Shown here: in pieces, positions 17,697 to 26,328 of the stretch
Layout: each line of letters opens with the position of its first letter
Position numbering within the stretch: the first letter of the stretch is position 1
NCBI RefSeq assembly: GCF_018642165.1
Contig: NZ_JAHHZM010000014.1
Span: forward strand, 62,001-126,000
Direction of reading: 5' to 3'
Length of the DNA stretch: 64,000 nt
From: Echinicola shivajiensis
GTDB taxonomy: Bacteria > Bacteroidota > Bacteroidia > Cytophagales > Cyclobacteriaceae
Translations under genes and position numbers: made by a program
Notes under the pieces: model-generated
What the model was told of the DNA's origin: nothing
The model's database searches: none
What the model saw: only the letters and a program-made list of their open reading frames with translations

Positions 17697-18328
17697 AACT
17701 GACCTCCCATGATAATTTGGTTAGCCACATGCTCCTTTACCCTTTGGTCATGGGTTACTATGATCAGGGCCGAGCCCATTTTATGTGCCTGTTCTTTCAG
17801 CATTTTAACTACCATGGCTGCATTACTGTCATCCAAGCTTGCTGTAGGTTCATCGGCCAAAATCACCTTCGGATTATTAACCAAGGCCCTGGCTATAGAA
17901 ACTCTTTGTGCTTCTCCTTCACTCAGTGCATTAACCTTGGATTTTTTCTTATGCCCAATCCCCAGGTCTTGAAGGATTTTGTCAATGTTTTTTTGCTTTG
18001 TTTTCCCCGAAAAAAACTGGGCCAGCTCCAAGTTCTCCTCCACGGTCAAAGGGCCAAGGATATGGGGTTTCTGGAAAACCATCCCAATATTTGCACCTCG
18101 AAACTTATCTAACTTTGCTCCTTTTAATTGATAAATATCGGTTTGGTCTATCTTGACCACCCCTTGCTGAGGTCTTAGTAAGCCCCCAAGAATATTCAAA
18201 AGAGTGGTTTTTCCACTTCCTGATTTCCCCAACACCAACAATTCATCATGTCCCCTCAGGACAATTTCCGGTATTTGGATTTGTTGAGCTCCCTTATAAC
18301 TAAATGAAATATCCTGAGCTAAAATCAT
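17693..18328 (-). CDS. ABC transporter ATP-binding protein, LolD/MacB type
   Basis: A 211-aa ATPase. Walker A GKSGSGKTT, signature ALSEGEAQRVSIARAL (SEGE in place of SGGQ), Walker B VILADEPTASLD and the switch VTHD are all visible; the short size and DEPTASLD are usual for LolD/MacB/YbbA-type partners of FtsX-like permeases. The frame can be extended to a TTG at 18340, but ATG 18328 lies four bases after the upstream kinase stop and avoids overlap. Together with the next two genes it forms a tightly packed operon. Confidence 0.9.
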   Translation of the reverse strand: MILAQDISFSYKGAQQIQIPEIVLRGHDELLVLGKSGSGKTTLLNILGGLLRPQQGVVKIDQTDIYQLKGAKLDKFRGANIGMVFQKPHILGPLTVEENLELAQFFSGKTKQKNIDKILQDLGIGHKKKSKVNALSEGEAQRVSIARALVNNPKVILADEPTASLDDSNAAMVVKMLKEQAHKMGSALIIVTHDQRVKEHVANQIIMGGQL

Positions 18329-18332
18329 ATTA

Positions 18333-19508
18333 TTACCCAATAGGAATTTTCACTACAAATCTAGACCCCTTACCTGCTTCACTTTCCACTATAATATCAC
18401 CTTTCAACACATCTACACATTTTTTCACAATTGAAAGCCCCAGTCCAGACCCCTCAGTAATCCCTACATTCTTGGCCCTGAAAAATCTATCAAACAATTG
18501 AGGTTGCTCCTTTGCAGGAATACCAATACCATCATCTATAATTTCAGCCAACATGATGCCATCATTCACAGAAACTATAAAGTCTACCTTTCCTTTCTCT
18601 TTGGAATATTTCACTGCATTGGAAAGCAAGTTTTCAAAAACCTGATAAAGCAATTCCGTATCAGACTTAATGGTCTTTGGCACATTGCTAAATGAAGTAC
18701 TGATCGTAACTTCATTATCATTATTTGCCTTTACTACATCCAACACTTCATTGAAAAATGCCGCGGTAAAAAAGCGGGAAGGTTTATAATCAATTTTATT
18801 GGCATCTGCTTTTCCAAAGAATAGTACAGATGTCAGTAAACTGTTCAAACTTCTTACGGAATTCTCGATTTTTCTGGAATGTTTCACCAGTTTTTGCTTC
18901 ATGGGATGGTCTTTTTCCGCATAAATCTGCAACAACTGGGCAGAACTCAGAATGGAAGTCAGCGGAGTTTTAAAACCATGTGATACGTTTTGGACTATCC
19001 TGGATTTTAACTCCCCAATCTCACGTTCCTTTTCAAGCGCCTTTTTGAGCTCTTTGTTCGCTTCATTTAAGTCCGCTGTACGCTTCCTAACTTTTTCTTC
19101 CAACTCATTATTGAGCTTTTGAAGTTCTTTTTCCTTTTTATCCTTAAAAATAGCCAACTCAATCATCATATTGAGTTCCCTGATATTAAAAGGTTTTATA
19201 ACGTAAGCACTTGGGTTGGTACCAGCAATCTTGTGCAAAGTTTCTTCATCCGAACTTGCAGTAAGGTACACCACAGGTATATCATACTTCTCATTGATGA
19301 TTTCCGTGGTTTTTATCCCATCAAGCTCTCCCCCAAGGTTGATATCCATCATCACAAGGCTTACATCATTTTCCCCAAGCACATCCAAGGCTTCCTCACC
19401 TGTAGCAGCTATACCAATTATTTCATGGTGGTTCTTTTCCAGCGCCTTTTTAAGTAGAAGTGCTGAAACATTATCATCCTCTACTATTAATATTTTAAGT
19501 GCTAGCAT
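18333..19508 (-). CDS. Receiver-histidine kinase hybrid (REC-HisKA-HATPase)
   Basis: A 391-aa cytoplasmic signalling protein without membrane segments. Receiver domain at residues 5-118 with acidic EDD at 10-12, phospho-acceptor Asp-55 in MMDINL and Lys-105 in VIKPF; a coiled-coil linker about 120-168; HisKA with His-177; and an ATPase domain with ENLLSNAVKYS, DDGIGIP and GSGLGLSIVK. The H-box reads SHGFKTPL: the acidic residue normally just after the phospho-acceptor His is Gly-178. The codons are clear (CAT GGT at 18980-18975). It lies 65 bases after the large sensor kinase and four before the ABC ATPase, so it may take phosphate from that sensor. Confidence 0.88.
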   Translation of the reverse strand: MLALKILIVEDDNVSALLLKKALEKNHHEIIGIAATGEEALDVLGENDVSLVMMDINLGGELDGIKTTEIINEKYDIPVVYLTASSDEETLHKIAGTNPSAYVIKPFNIRELNMMIELAIFKDKKEKELQKLNNELEEKVRKRTADLNEANKELKKALEKEREIGELKSRIVQNVSHGFKTPLTSILSSAQLLQIYAEKDHPMKQKLVKHSRKIENSVRSLNSLLTSVLFFGKADANKIDYKPSRFFTAAFFNEVLDVVKANNDNEVTISTSFSNVPKTIKSDTELLYQVFENLLSNAVKYSKEKGKVDFIVSVNDGIMLAEIIDDGIGIPAKEQPQLFDRFFRAKNVGITEGSGLGLSIVKKCVDVLKGDIIVESEAGKGSRFVVKIPIG

Positions 19509-19573
19509 AGATTTTCGTTTGTTTCAAAAAAGCAGTTGAATAGGTCAATTTTCCACAATATTAACAATATATA

Positions 19574-22500
19574 TTAATTGATTGGCAATTTCACCCTAAC
19601 AGTAGTCCCTTCTTTTTGGACACTTTCAATTTCAATGGTTCCTCCTAAAATCTCAATTAGATTTTTTGTGATCGATAATCCCAATCCTGTTCCCTCAAAT
19701 TTCCTGTCATAACCTCCGCTTTCCTGCTCAAATGGAGTATAAATGTTTTTTATAAATTCTTCACTCATACCGATCCCCATATCCTTTACGCATAGACATA
19801 TGTGTCCATTTGATCTTTTTACATTTATCTGAATCAAGCCTTCATTGGAATATTTGATGGCATTGCCCACGATATTATTCACAATCATTTCAAAATAGCG
19901 TTTATCAACTTTTGCATTAAGGGGCTTGGTTTCAAACTTCGCAGTCAGCAATAAATTTTTCTTTATGGCAAGTGTTTTTAGAGGTAACAGAATTTTGGAC
20001 AGGAAATCATTGACATTGGTTTCTTCATAAACCACCTCCATCTTATTGGCTTCAATTTTGGACATATCCAAAATACTGTTGATGGTATTCAACAACCGTT
20101 CTCCACTTTCCATAATGATCTCCAATTGTCCTACCAAAGCCTGATTTTGTTGATTCTGAATAATGATATTTTCAGTACTTCCAAGTATCCCATTTAAAGG
20201 TGTTCTAATTTCATGGCTCATACTTGAAAGGAAATTGGTTTTTATACGATTGGCTTCCTCTGCTTTTTCTTTCGCCTTCTTTAATCCTTTTTCATATATT
20301 TTCTTATCCGTAACATCTCTAAACACGAGTAAGATCACCTCTTTATCCTCATTCTTTGGATTTACGCGAGTCACAAAAAGCTCGATGGACTTTATTCCAC
20401 TATGAAAAGGAATATCAACTTCAAAACTTCCACCCTCTCCATCTGTCTTTTTGAGAATTCGGACGATTTGTCTTTTATTTTTATAAAAATACCTCTTGTC
20501 CTTAAAAAGCTCCTTGACATAATATGTTTTTTTAGCATTCTCAGGTTTTATGCCTGCCATGGAAATTATCGAGGGATTCAGTGCCAATACCGTTCCATCA
20601 GTATGTGTCAACACCAATCCATCCTGAGAACTCTCCCAAACATTTCTAAACTGGTCCTCCGCCGTCTTAATCACTAAATTTTTCTCATCGATGCTTTTCT
20701 TAAGCATCCCCTGCTCTTTAAATTGGTTGACGATCATATTCAGTCCAAAACCAATCATAAGAAAGAAAAACATCAGTAGGCCAATAAACCAGAATTGTAG
20801 ATAGACTGGCTTCACTACAGAAAAACTATCTGAATAGGCCAATTCAGACTCAAACTGCCCCCCTAAACTTGCCTTGAGCACCAATTGATAATCGCCCGGA
20901 GGAAGATTATTAAATTGGATTTCGCTAGTTCGTGGATTAATGGAGGTTTGCCAATCCTCATGTAGGCCCAAAAGTTGATAGCTTACCGTAAAATTATCCA
21001 GCTCCAAAAAGCTGATAGCACTGAATTCAATGGAAACATTGTTCAAGTTGTATGGAATTTTACTGATGTTCACCTTTTCATCTGTGGTACCCAAAATCTT
21101 GATTTCACCTATCGATACCAGAGGCTTTGCTACAAAATCCTCATCCTCTTGAGCCATAAATATCGAAAGACCATTTTGGGTTCCAATCATGACCTGCCCA
21201 TCATCTCCCATGATCAATGCACCTCTATTTATTTCATTCCCCGAAAGTCCATTTTGGGCATCAAAAAATCGAATTGTTTCTCCATTCAAAAGAGCAACTC
21301 CTTGATCAGTTCCTACCCAAAGCCCCCCTCTATTATCCTTTAATATGGCATAAACAGGCCTGGTGATTTTTTGATTATTGATGGTATAATCCTTAATTTC
21401 TCCATCCCGAAAAACCTTGAGCCCCTCTGGTGTCCCCAACAACATTTCATCCTTAAAATAATTCCAATCATACCCATTGAACATCAAGAAATCCACTCCT
21501 TGTATAATTTGTTGGTCATCATATAGTGACCCCACAGTCATAAGGATAAATCGTCCATCCTTATCAATATCAATCTTCCTTAAGCCAAGAGGTTCTTTTC
21601 CCAAAAGATCCCTAAAAAATGAATTTGAAATCTCATTCTTAAACAAATCATCACCCTTTGCATGAATACTCGATTTGTATATTTTCCATCCTGCTACTAT
21701 ATATAAGTCCTCACCTTTGGGCAAAATATTAACTACAATACTACCTCCCGGGGATTTATAAAATACCGCCTCTTTTGCTTCTGGATCAAACCTGCCCACA
21801 CCTCTAACCGAGGAGGCAATCCAAATAACTCCCCTTTTATCCTTATGAAAACTTGTCACTCTATTTTTGGGTTCTCCAAGATCTCCATCACCCTTGGATT
21901 CATATAGCAATTCATCATTTTTCCAATATTGAATGCCATTATTAAACCCAAACAGAAACTCATCTTCACCTAGCTTTTCAATAGCAGAAACCTCATGTTC
22001 CATTAATCCATCCAACAGTCCAAAATTTTGAAACCTCAAATTCGGTAGATTAACTATTCCCCTAAGCGTGCCTATCCAAATAATATTTTCTCTATCAACC
22101 AAGGCCGTATTGATGTAATAAGCCTTCAATGCATCAAAAGAGGTGATTTCCAATACCCCTTCATTCTTTGGGCTATATTTAAAAAGCTGGGAAGAATAAA
22201 AAAAGTATACCTGGCCGTGTTTCACCTGTAACCCAAATTTCTTTTGAGGGGCATAATGAACCTTTGAAAAACCTTGATATATAATTTCCCGAGGTTCAAA
22301 TGGATTTTCACCTCTTGCTAAAAAATCCTCGCCTAAAAAATAGTATTGCTTATCGTCCTTATTATAAGCCATCTGGGCAATGCATCCCGGAAGCAACCTA
22401 TTGCTGTGTTGAATCATTAAAAGCTCTCCATTTTCCAAATGAAATGCTTCATTTCTAAAATACAAAATGAAACTTTCATCCTTATACCGGAAAACAGACC

Positions 22501-23017
22501 GCAAATCTCCCCTTGCAGCACTTTCGAAATAATAATAATCCCAACTGGAATCTGAAACGTTAACCACCCCTAAAAAATCTTCCTTGTATATAAAAAGCTT
22601 TTTATTGGCCTTTGCTCCGTGTATTTCAAGTTTTATATATTCAACCCCATGGCCATCCGAAACCTCTTCTGGCAAATTGAATAAGTGCCATTGACCATTT
22701 TCCAAATAATATACTTTGGGAATCCCACTGCTATTATAAACCCAAACTAGGCCTTCATCATCTACCCTTATACCCAAATTATTACCAAGACTTTCTTTTA
22801 CCTTTTGGGGCAAGGAATAAGTATTTATCCCATCGGAATAGAAAACTCCCCTAGCAGTAGTAAACCACATCCTTCCTTCAAAATCCTGGGCCACTCCATA
22901 TATATTCTCGGTGGGTAATACCAAGCTCTTTATTTGCTTGTTAACCTGAAAAGATTGGGAAAATGCCACGCCACACACCAGTGACATCAATAGAATTAGG
23001 AATTTCTTTTTCATCAT
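19574..23017 (-). CDS. Large periplasmic beta-propeller sensor histidine kinase
   Basis: A 1147-aa membrane sensor. A signal peptide is followed by about 700 residues of two-component propeller repeats (short WxxTxxG-like units such as RMWFTTARGVF, LWVGTDQGVALL, VMIGTQNGLSIF), then a Y_Y_Y domain (NNVSIEFSAISF to LPPGDYQLVLKAS), a membrane helix near 755-777, a PAS domain, HisKA with SHEIRTPLNG (His-935) and an ATPase domain with GNAIKYS, DMGIGM and GTGLGLS. Unlike SusR/HTCS proteins it lacks a receiver and an AraC-type DNA-binding domain, so output must go through another protein, plausibly the adjacent REC-kinase hybrid. The ligand is unknown. Confidence 0.9.
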   Translation of the reverse strand: MMKKKFLILLMSLVCGVAFSQSFQVNKQIKSLVLPTENIYGVAQDFEGRMWFTTARGVFYSDGINTYSLPQKVKESLGNNLGIRVDDEGLVWVYNSSGIPKVYYLENGQWHLFNLPEEVSDGHGVEYIKLEIHGAKANKKLFIYKEDFLGVVNVSDSSWDYYYFESAARGDLRSVFRYKDESFILYFRNEAFHLENGELLMIQHSNRLLPGCIAQMAYNKDDKQYYFLGEDFLARGENPFEPREIIYQGFSKVHYAPQKKFGLQVKHGQVYFFYSSQLFKYSPKNEGVLEITSFDALKAYYINTALVDRENIIWIGTLRGIVNLPNLRFQNFGLLDGLMEHEVSAIEKLGEDEFLFGFNNGIQYWKNDELLYESKGDGDLGEPKNRVTSFHKDKRGVIWIASSVRGVGRFDPEAKEAVFYKSPGGSIVVNILPKGEDLYIVAGWKIYKSSIHAKGDDLFKNEISNSFFRDLLGKEPLGLRKIDIDKDGRFILMTVGSLYDDQQIIQGVDFLMFNGYDWNYFKDEMLLGTPEGLKVFRDGEIKDYTINNQKITRPVYAILKDNRGGLWVGTDQGVALLNGETIRFFDAQNGLSGNEINRGALIMGDDGQVMIGTQNGLSIFMAQEDEDFVAKPLVSIGEIKILGTTDEKVNISKIPYNLNNVSIEFSAISFLELDNFTVSYQLLGLHEDWQTSINPRTSEIQFNNLPPGDYQLVLKASLGGQFESELAYSDSFSVVKPVYLQFWFIGLLMFFFLMIGFGLNMIVNQFKEQGMLKKSIDEKNLVIKTAEDQFRNVWESSQDGLVLTHTDGTVLALNPSIISMAGIKPENAKKTYYVKELFKDKRYFYKNKRQIVRILKKTDGEGGSFEVDIPFHSGIKSIELFVTRVNPKNEDKEVILLVFRDVTDKKIYEKGLKKAKEKAEEANRIKTNFLSSMSHEIRTPLNGILGSTENIIIQNQQNQALVGQLEIIMESGERLLNTINSILDMSKIEANKMEVVYEETNVNDFLSKILLPLKTLAIKKNLLLTAKFETKPLNAKVDKRYFEMIVNNIVGNAIKYSNEGLIQINVKRSNGHICLCVKDMGIGMSEEFIKNIYTPFEQESGGYDRKFEGTGLGLSITKNLIEILGGTIEIESVQKEGTTVRVKLPIN

Positions 23018-23086
23018 AGCCGATAACTAAATTAGAAAAAGAATCCATTCGATTAAATTAAATTTGACATTGTTTCCCCATTTCTT

Positions 23087-23116
23087 TTTGTACTAGGTCT
23101 TAATCTTATATTTTTG
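23087..23116 (+). promoter_or_regulatory. Promoter of sucD
   Basis: TTTG (23087-23090) and TATTTTTG (23109-23116) are 18 bases apart and match the -33/-7 arrangement of the Bacteroidota primary sigma factor. The leader to the ATG at 23143 would be about 20 bases. Confidence 0.65.
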
Positions 23117-23142
23117 TATTCGAACTTTAAAAATAGCATCAC

Positions 23143-24024
23143 ATGAGTGTTTTAGTAAATAAAGATTCTAAGGTAATCGTGCAAGGCTTCACTGGATCGG
23201 AAGGTTCATTCCATGCGCAACAAATGATAGAGTATGGCACTAACCTAGTAGGTGGTGTCACTCCAGGAAAAGGAGGAAATACACACTTAGGTAAGCCAGT
23301 CTTCAATTCGGTAGCAGAAGCAGTAAATAAAACTGGTGCAGATACTTCCATTATTTTCGTTCCACCGGCTTTTGCAGCGGACGCGATCATGGAAGCAGCT
23401 GATGCAGGTATTAAAGTAATCATCGCTATTACTGAGGGGATCCCTGTTAAAGATATGATGGTTGCTAAGCCATATATCAAGGAAAGAGGAGCTACTTTGA
23501 TTGGCCCTAATTGCCCAGGTGTGATCACTCCGGGAGAAGCAAAAGTAGGTATCATGCCTGGCTTTGTTTTCAAACAAGGCCGTGTTGGAATCGTATCAAA
23601 ATCAGGAACCCTTACCTATGAAGCTGCTGACCAGATTGCAAAAGCAGGTTTAGGTGTTTCTACAGCAATTGGTATTGGTGGCGACCCTATCATTGGGACT
23701 TCTACTAAAGACGCTGTGAAATTGTTAATGGAAGATCCTGAGACAGATGCTATCGTAATGATTGGAGAAATCGGTGGTAATTATGAAGCGGAAGCGGCGA
23801 AATGGATCAAAGCTGATGGCAACAAAAAACCTGTTGTAGGATTTATTGCAGGACAGACGGCACCTCCAGGTAGAAGAATGGGACATGCTGGTGCTATTAT
23901 CGGCGGAGCCGATGACACTGCAGCTGCCAAGATGAGAATCATGAGAGAAAATGGCATTAATGTAGCCGAATCTCCAGCTGAAATTGGTGAAGTAATGGCC
24001 CAAGCATTGAATGTAAAGGCTTAA
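23143..24024 (+). CDS. sucD: Succinyl-CoA synthetase (ligase) alpha subunit
   Basis: The CoA-binding and phospho-His subunit of the TCA-cycle enzyme that makes ATP or GTP from succinyl-CoA. In 293 aa it shows the CoA-binding QGFTGSEG near residues 13-20, [12 protein letters not shown] (about 125-136) and the active-site His-248 in [12 protein letters not shown], which matches the E. coli phospho-His position. The beta-subunit gene sucC is not next to it and must lie elsewhere. It has its own promoter and terminator. The link with methylmalonyl-CoA mutase, which yields succinyl-CoA, is metabolic rather than positional. Confidence 0.97.
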   Translation: MSVLVNKDSKVIVQGFTGSEGSFHAQQMIEYGTNLVGGVTPGKGGNTHLGKPVFNSVAEAVNKTGADTSIIFVPPAFAADAIMEAADAGIKVIIAITEGIPVKDMMVAKPYIKERGATLIGPNCPGVITPGEAKVGIMPGFVFKQGRVGIVSKSGTLTYEAADQIAKAGLGVSTAIGIGGDPIIGTSTKDAVKLLMEDPETDAIVMIGEIGGNYEAEAAKWIKADGNKKPVVGFIAGQTAPPGRRMGHAGAIIGGADDTAAAKMRIMRENGINVAESPAEIGEVMAQALNVKA

Positions 24025-24042
24025 TCAATAGATAAGAATAAT

Positions 24043-24080
24043 AAAAAAGGCGCAGAGGTTGACACTTTTGCGCCTTTTTT
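24043..24080. terminator. Terminator between sucD and the 2OG oxygenase gene
   Basis: A6GGCGCA (24043-24054) pairs with TGCGCCT6 (24069-24080), a 12-bp stem with a 14-base loop. The A/T flanks allow it to serve both convergent genes. Confidence 0.88.
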
Positions 24081-24084
24081 ATTA

Positions 24085-24699
24085 TCAATATTCTATATCC
24101 CTAAGCCATCCGGTAATGCTTACTCGCTGCTTATTAGTTGTCAAAACCTCATGAGGGATTTCTCCGCTCATAAATACCACTAACTTTCCTCCTTCTGGAT
24201 AGACATCCATGATTTCTTCATTTCCTTCTTCAAGGGGAAGATACATTCTCAAGGCTCCGCCATCTTCTTCAGACCATGAATCGTTCAAATAGAGTATCGC
24301 CGTAACAACCCTATATTTCACGTTCTGAAACTGATCCAAATGCCTAAGGTAAAAAGAACCTGGAGGATACATTGAAAAATGGGCCTCAAATGAACGGAGC
24401 CCTAGAAAACACCTTTGATTTATCTCCCTACGTAAAGCTTCCATTTTATCCCAGTAAATTTCCTGTAATTCGGTTAAGTTCAAAGGGTCCAACCAAAAGA
24501 CTTTGTCACTTCTAATTTCGGGTTGAATCCTAAAAGCATCACCCTTGCCTATTCCCGCATGTCTAAATTGACCATGTACCAATATTTCCTGCTGTTCATG
24601 CAACAATTCCTTTCTAAATTCGTCAGAAATAAAATTCTCGGCTATATACCAGCCTTTATCATAAAGTCCATTTACAATGGCCTCATACAGGTTTTCCAT
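24085..24699 (-). CDS. 2-oxoglutarate/Fe(II)-dependent oxygenase, prolyl-hydroxylase type
   Basis: A 204-aa oxygenase of the P4Hc group. The iron triad is visible as HLD (in YLRHLDQFQ) and the distal His in GEIPHEVL, and the 2OG-binding basic residue is in KQRVSITGWLR. It hydroxylates an unknown substrate; bacterial relatives act on elongation factor Tu or other proteins. The frame extends to 24732, but a TACTTTTG -7 element lies inside that extension, so the ATG at 24699 (MENLYEAI) is the better start. It stands as a single gene. Confidence 0.85.
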   Translation of the reverse strand: MENLYEAIVNGLYDKGWYIAENFISDEFRKELLHEQQEILVHGQFRHAGIGKGDAFRIQPEIRSDKVFWLDPLNLTELQEIYWDKMEALRREINQRCFLGLRSFEAHFSMYPPGSFYLRHLDQFQNVKYRVVTAILYLNDSWSEEDGGALRMYLPLEEGNEEIMDVYPEGGKLVVFMSGEIPHEVLTTNKQRVSITGWLRDIEY

Positions 24700-24718
24700 A
24701 CTTGATGTTTTTTGCCAG

Positions 24719-24726
24719 CAAAAGTA
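24719..24726 (-). promoter_or_regulatory. -7 element of the 2OG oxygenase gene
   Basis: On the minus strand TACTTTTG followed by C fits TAnnTTTGC, 19 bases before the chosen ATG. It decides the start because the longer reading frame would begin upstream of this promoter. Confidence 0.5.
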
Positions 24727-24815
24727 CATCAATAATTTTCCAGAAAACCATAATTTTGTACTGAAATAATTTATAAAGATTCACTCAGATAAAATATTCA
24801 TCAAGCACAGCTAAA

Positions 24816-25583
24816 ATGTTCCTAAAATCAGACGACATAAAAAGACTCGAAATAGATTTTAATTCAGGGGTAGTCCCCCCTCCTTTCAGTCACGTATTTA
24901 AATTAAAGCTTGGCTTTGAAAAAGACTTTATTAATACCCAATTCAATATCCAGTATACCGACCGGGATGAACTTTCAGAAGAAGAAATTATTGCTGAGGG
25001 ATTTAACCTGGATGATGATTATGATTTCATTGGTGAAGTGGCTCCCATTTGGGAACAGCCCTTCAAGGAATTATACACCAAAACCAAATGGTCAAATAAA
25101 AAAGAGTTGGATGAAAATGGAGGGGTAAAGATCTTCGCTAAAGATATCCACGGCAAGATTGCCAGAAGTATCCCCACCAGTCAAGACGAGTGGCATATGC
25201 TAGCTCAGGAATTTATTCAGGCCATTTTTGAAATCACCAAAAAAGAAGCCCCCCTGACTATCCGCTATAGAACGGTCACCAAAGAAACCAGCACCGATTA
25301 TACACTTACGGTTAAATTCTCTGTGAGGAAAGTAATCGTTGAAATAAACGGTAAAATCAAGGAAATGGACTGGGAAGATAGTCGAGAATTGCTTTCCAAT
25401 ATCTATCTGCCAGACTACGATTATGAGATTGCCTCGGAGTCCGTCCCCAAGAAAAGAGGCGAATATATTGACTGTGGAGATGGACTTTGGCACAAATTTG
25501 GCAAAGGTGTAAGCAACCTTGACGATTCCTTTGATGCAATATCATTAATCCAAAAGGGCTTTGAAAATTTAAACCAACTATAA
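24816..25583 (+). CDS. Conserved-looking cytoplasmic protein of unknown function
   Basis: A 255-aa soluble, acidic protein with no signal peptide, membrane segment or motif I recognise. Notable parts are an N-terminal strand-rich region (SHVFKLKLGFEKDFINTQF), an acidic middle (EEEIIAEGFNLDDDYDFIGE) and the C-terminal YIDCGDGLWHKFGKG. The frame is long, without competing frames, and its codon use is like its neighbours, so it is very likely real. It lies eight bases before the OmpA lipoprotein gene and probably shares its transcript. Confidence 0.72.
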   Translation: MFLKSDDIKRLEIDFNSGVVPPPFSHVFKLKLGFEKDFINTQFNIQYTDRDELSEEEIIAEGFNLDDDYDFIGEVAPIWEQPFKELYTKTKWSNKKELDENGGVKIFAKDIHGKIARSIPTSQDEWHMLAQEFIQAIFEITKKEAPLTIRYRTVTKETSTDYTLTVKFSVRKVIVEINGKIKEMDWEDSRELLSNIYLPDYDYEIASESVPKKRGEYIDCGDGLWHKFGKGVSNLDDSFDAISLIQKGFENLNQL

Positions 25584-25591
25584 ATTTTATT

Positions 25592-26263
25592 ATGAAAACT
25601 TTTAAATCAGTACTAGGAATTATTTTGAGTTCTGCCATTTTATTCAGCTGTGCAGACTGGAGTAACACTGGTAAAGGGGCTGCCATTGGTGGTGGCGCTG
25701 GTGGCGCAATTGGTGGACTAATTGGTTCAAAAAAAGGTAATACTGCTGCAGGTGCCGTAATTGGTGCCGCTGTTGGAGGAGCTGCAGGAGCCGCTATTGG
25801 TAAATATATGGATAAGCAGGCCAAAGAAATGGAAGCCATTGAGGATGCAGAAGTAGAAAGAGTTGGAGAAGGCATCCAGCTTACATTTGACTCTGGAATC
25901 CTATTTGGATTTGACTCTTACCAACTTACCCCGAGCGCACAGGAAAATGTCATGAAATTGGCCAAAATTTTAAGTGAATATCCTGACACCAACATCATGA
26001 TCAACGGTCATACAGACAGTAAGGGTAGTGATCAGTACAACCAAGAGCTTTCTGAAAAAAGAGCAAGTTCTGTAGCTAATTATCTAAAGATGCAAGGTGT
26101 CACTAACTTTAGATTAACAACAGTAGGTCACGGTGAGAGTATGCCCATAGCAACAAATGACACCGATGCAGGTAGGGCACAAAATAGAAGAGTAGAGGTA
26201 GCTATTACAGCCACGGATGAATTAGTTGAAAAAGCGGAGAATGGTGAACTGGATAAAATTTAA
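25592..26263 (+). CDS. OmpA-family lipoprotein with glycine-zipper segment (YiaD-like)
   Basis: A 223-aa outer-membrane lipoprotein. The lipobox is ILFSCA (Cys-20). Residues about 28-70 are glycine-zipper repeats (GGAGGAIGG, GAAVGGAAGAAIG) that can insert in or span a membrane. The C-terminal OmpA domain (about 115-210) carries the peptidoglycan-binding pattern ININGHTDSKGSDQYNQELSEKRA in part, plus GRAQNRRVEV. It probably ties the outer membrane to the cell wall. The A of this annotation's motif is read as NIMINGHTDS in the sequence. A 12-bp hairpin terminates the gene. Confidence 0.92.
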   Translation: MKTFKSVLGIILSSAILFSCADWSNTGKGAAIGGGAGGAIGGLIGSKKGNTAAGAVIGAAVGGAAGAAIGKYMDKQAKEMEAIEDAEVERVGEGIQLTFDSGILFGFDSYQLTPSAQENVMKLAKILSEYPDTNIMINGHTDSKGSDQYNQELSEKRASSVANYLKMQGVTNFRLTTVGHGESMPIATNDTDAGRAQNRRVEVAITATDELVEKAENGELDKI

Positions 26264-26296
26264 CCAGTTCTCACTGATAACTTTTTCAAAATAAAT

Positions 26297-26328
26297 AAGG
26301 CGGCTAAAAATTTAGCCGCCTTTCCTTT
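26297..26328. terminator. Terminator shared by the OmpA lipoprotein gene and the convergent PEGA-like gene
   Basis: AAGGCGGCTAAA (26297-26308) and TTTAGCCGCCTT (26311-26322) form a nearly perfect hairpin; the innermost bases open to give the loop. T-rich on the plus-strand side. Confidence 0.85.

Noticed and set aside
23139-23577. Two overlapping antisense frames inside sucD
   Set aside because: sucD is certain and has its own promoter; the antisense frames have no family pattern.
25357-25875. A 172-aa reading frame antisense to the OmpA lipoprotein gene and the gene before it
   Set aside because: Its Pro/Ala/Ser-rich composition is what the complement of a glycine-zipper region gives; no start context, and two well-supported genes occupy the other strand.
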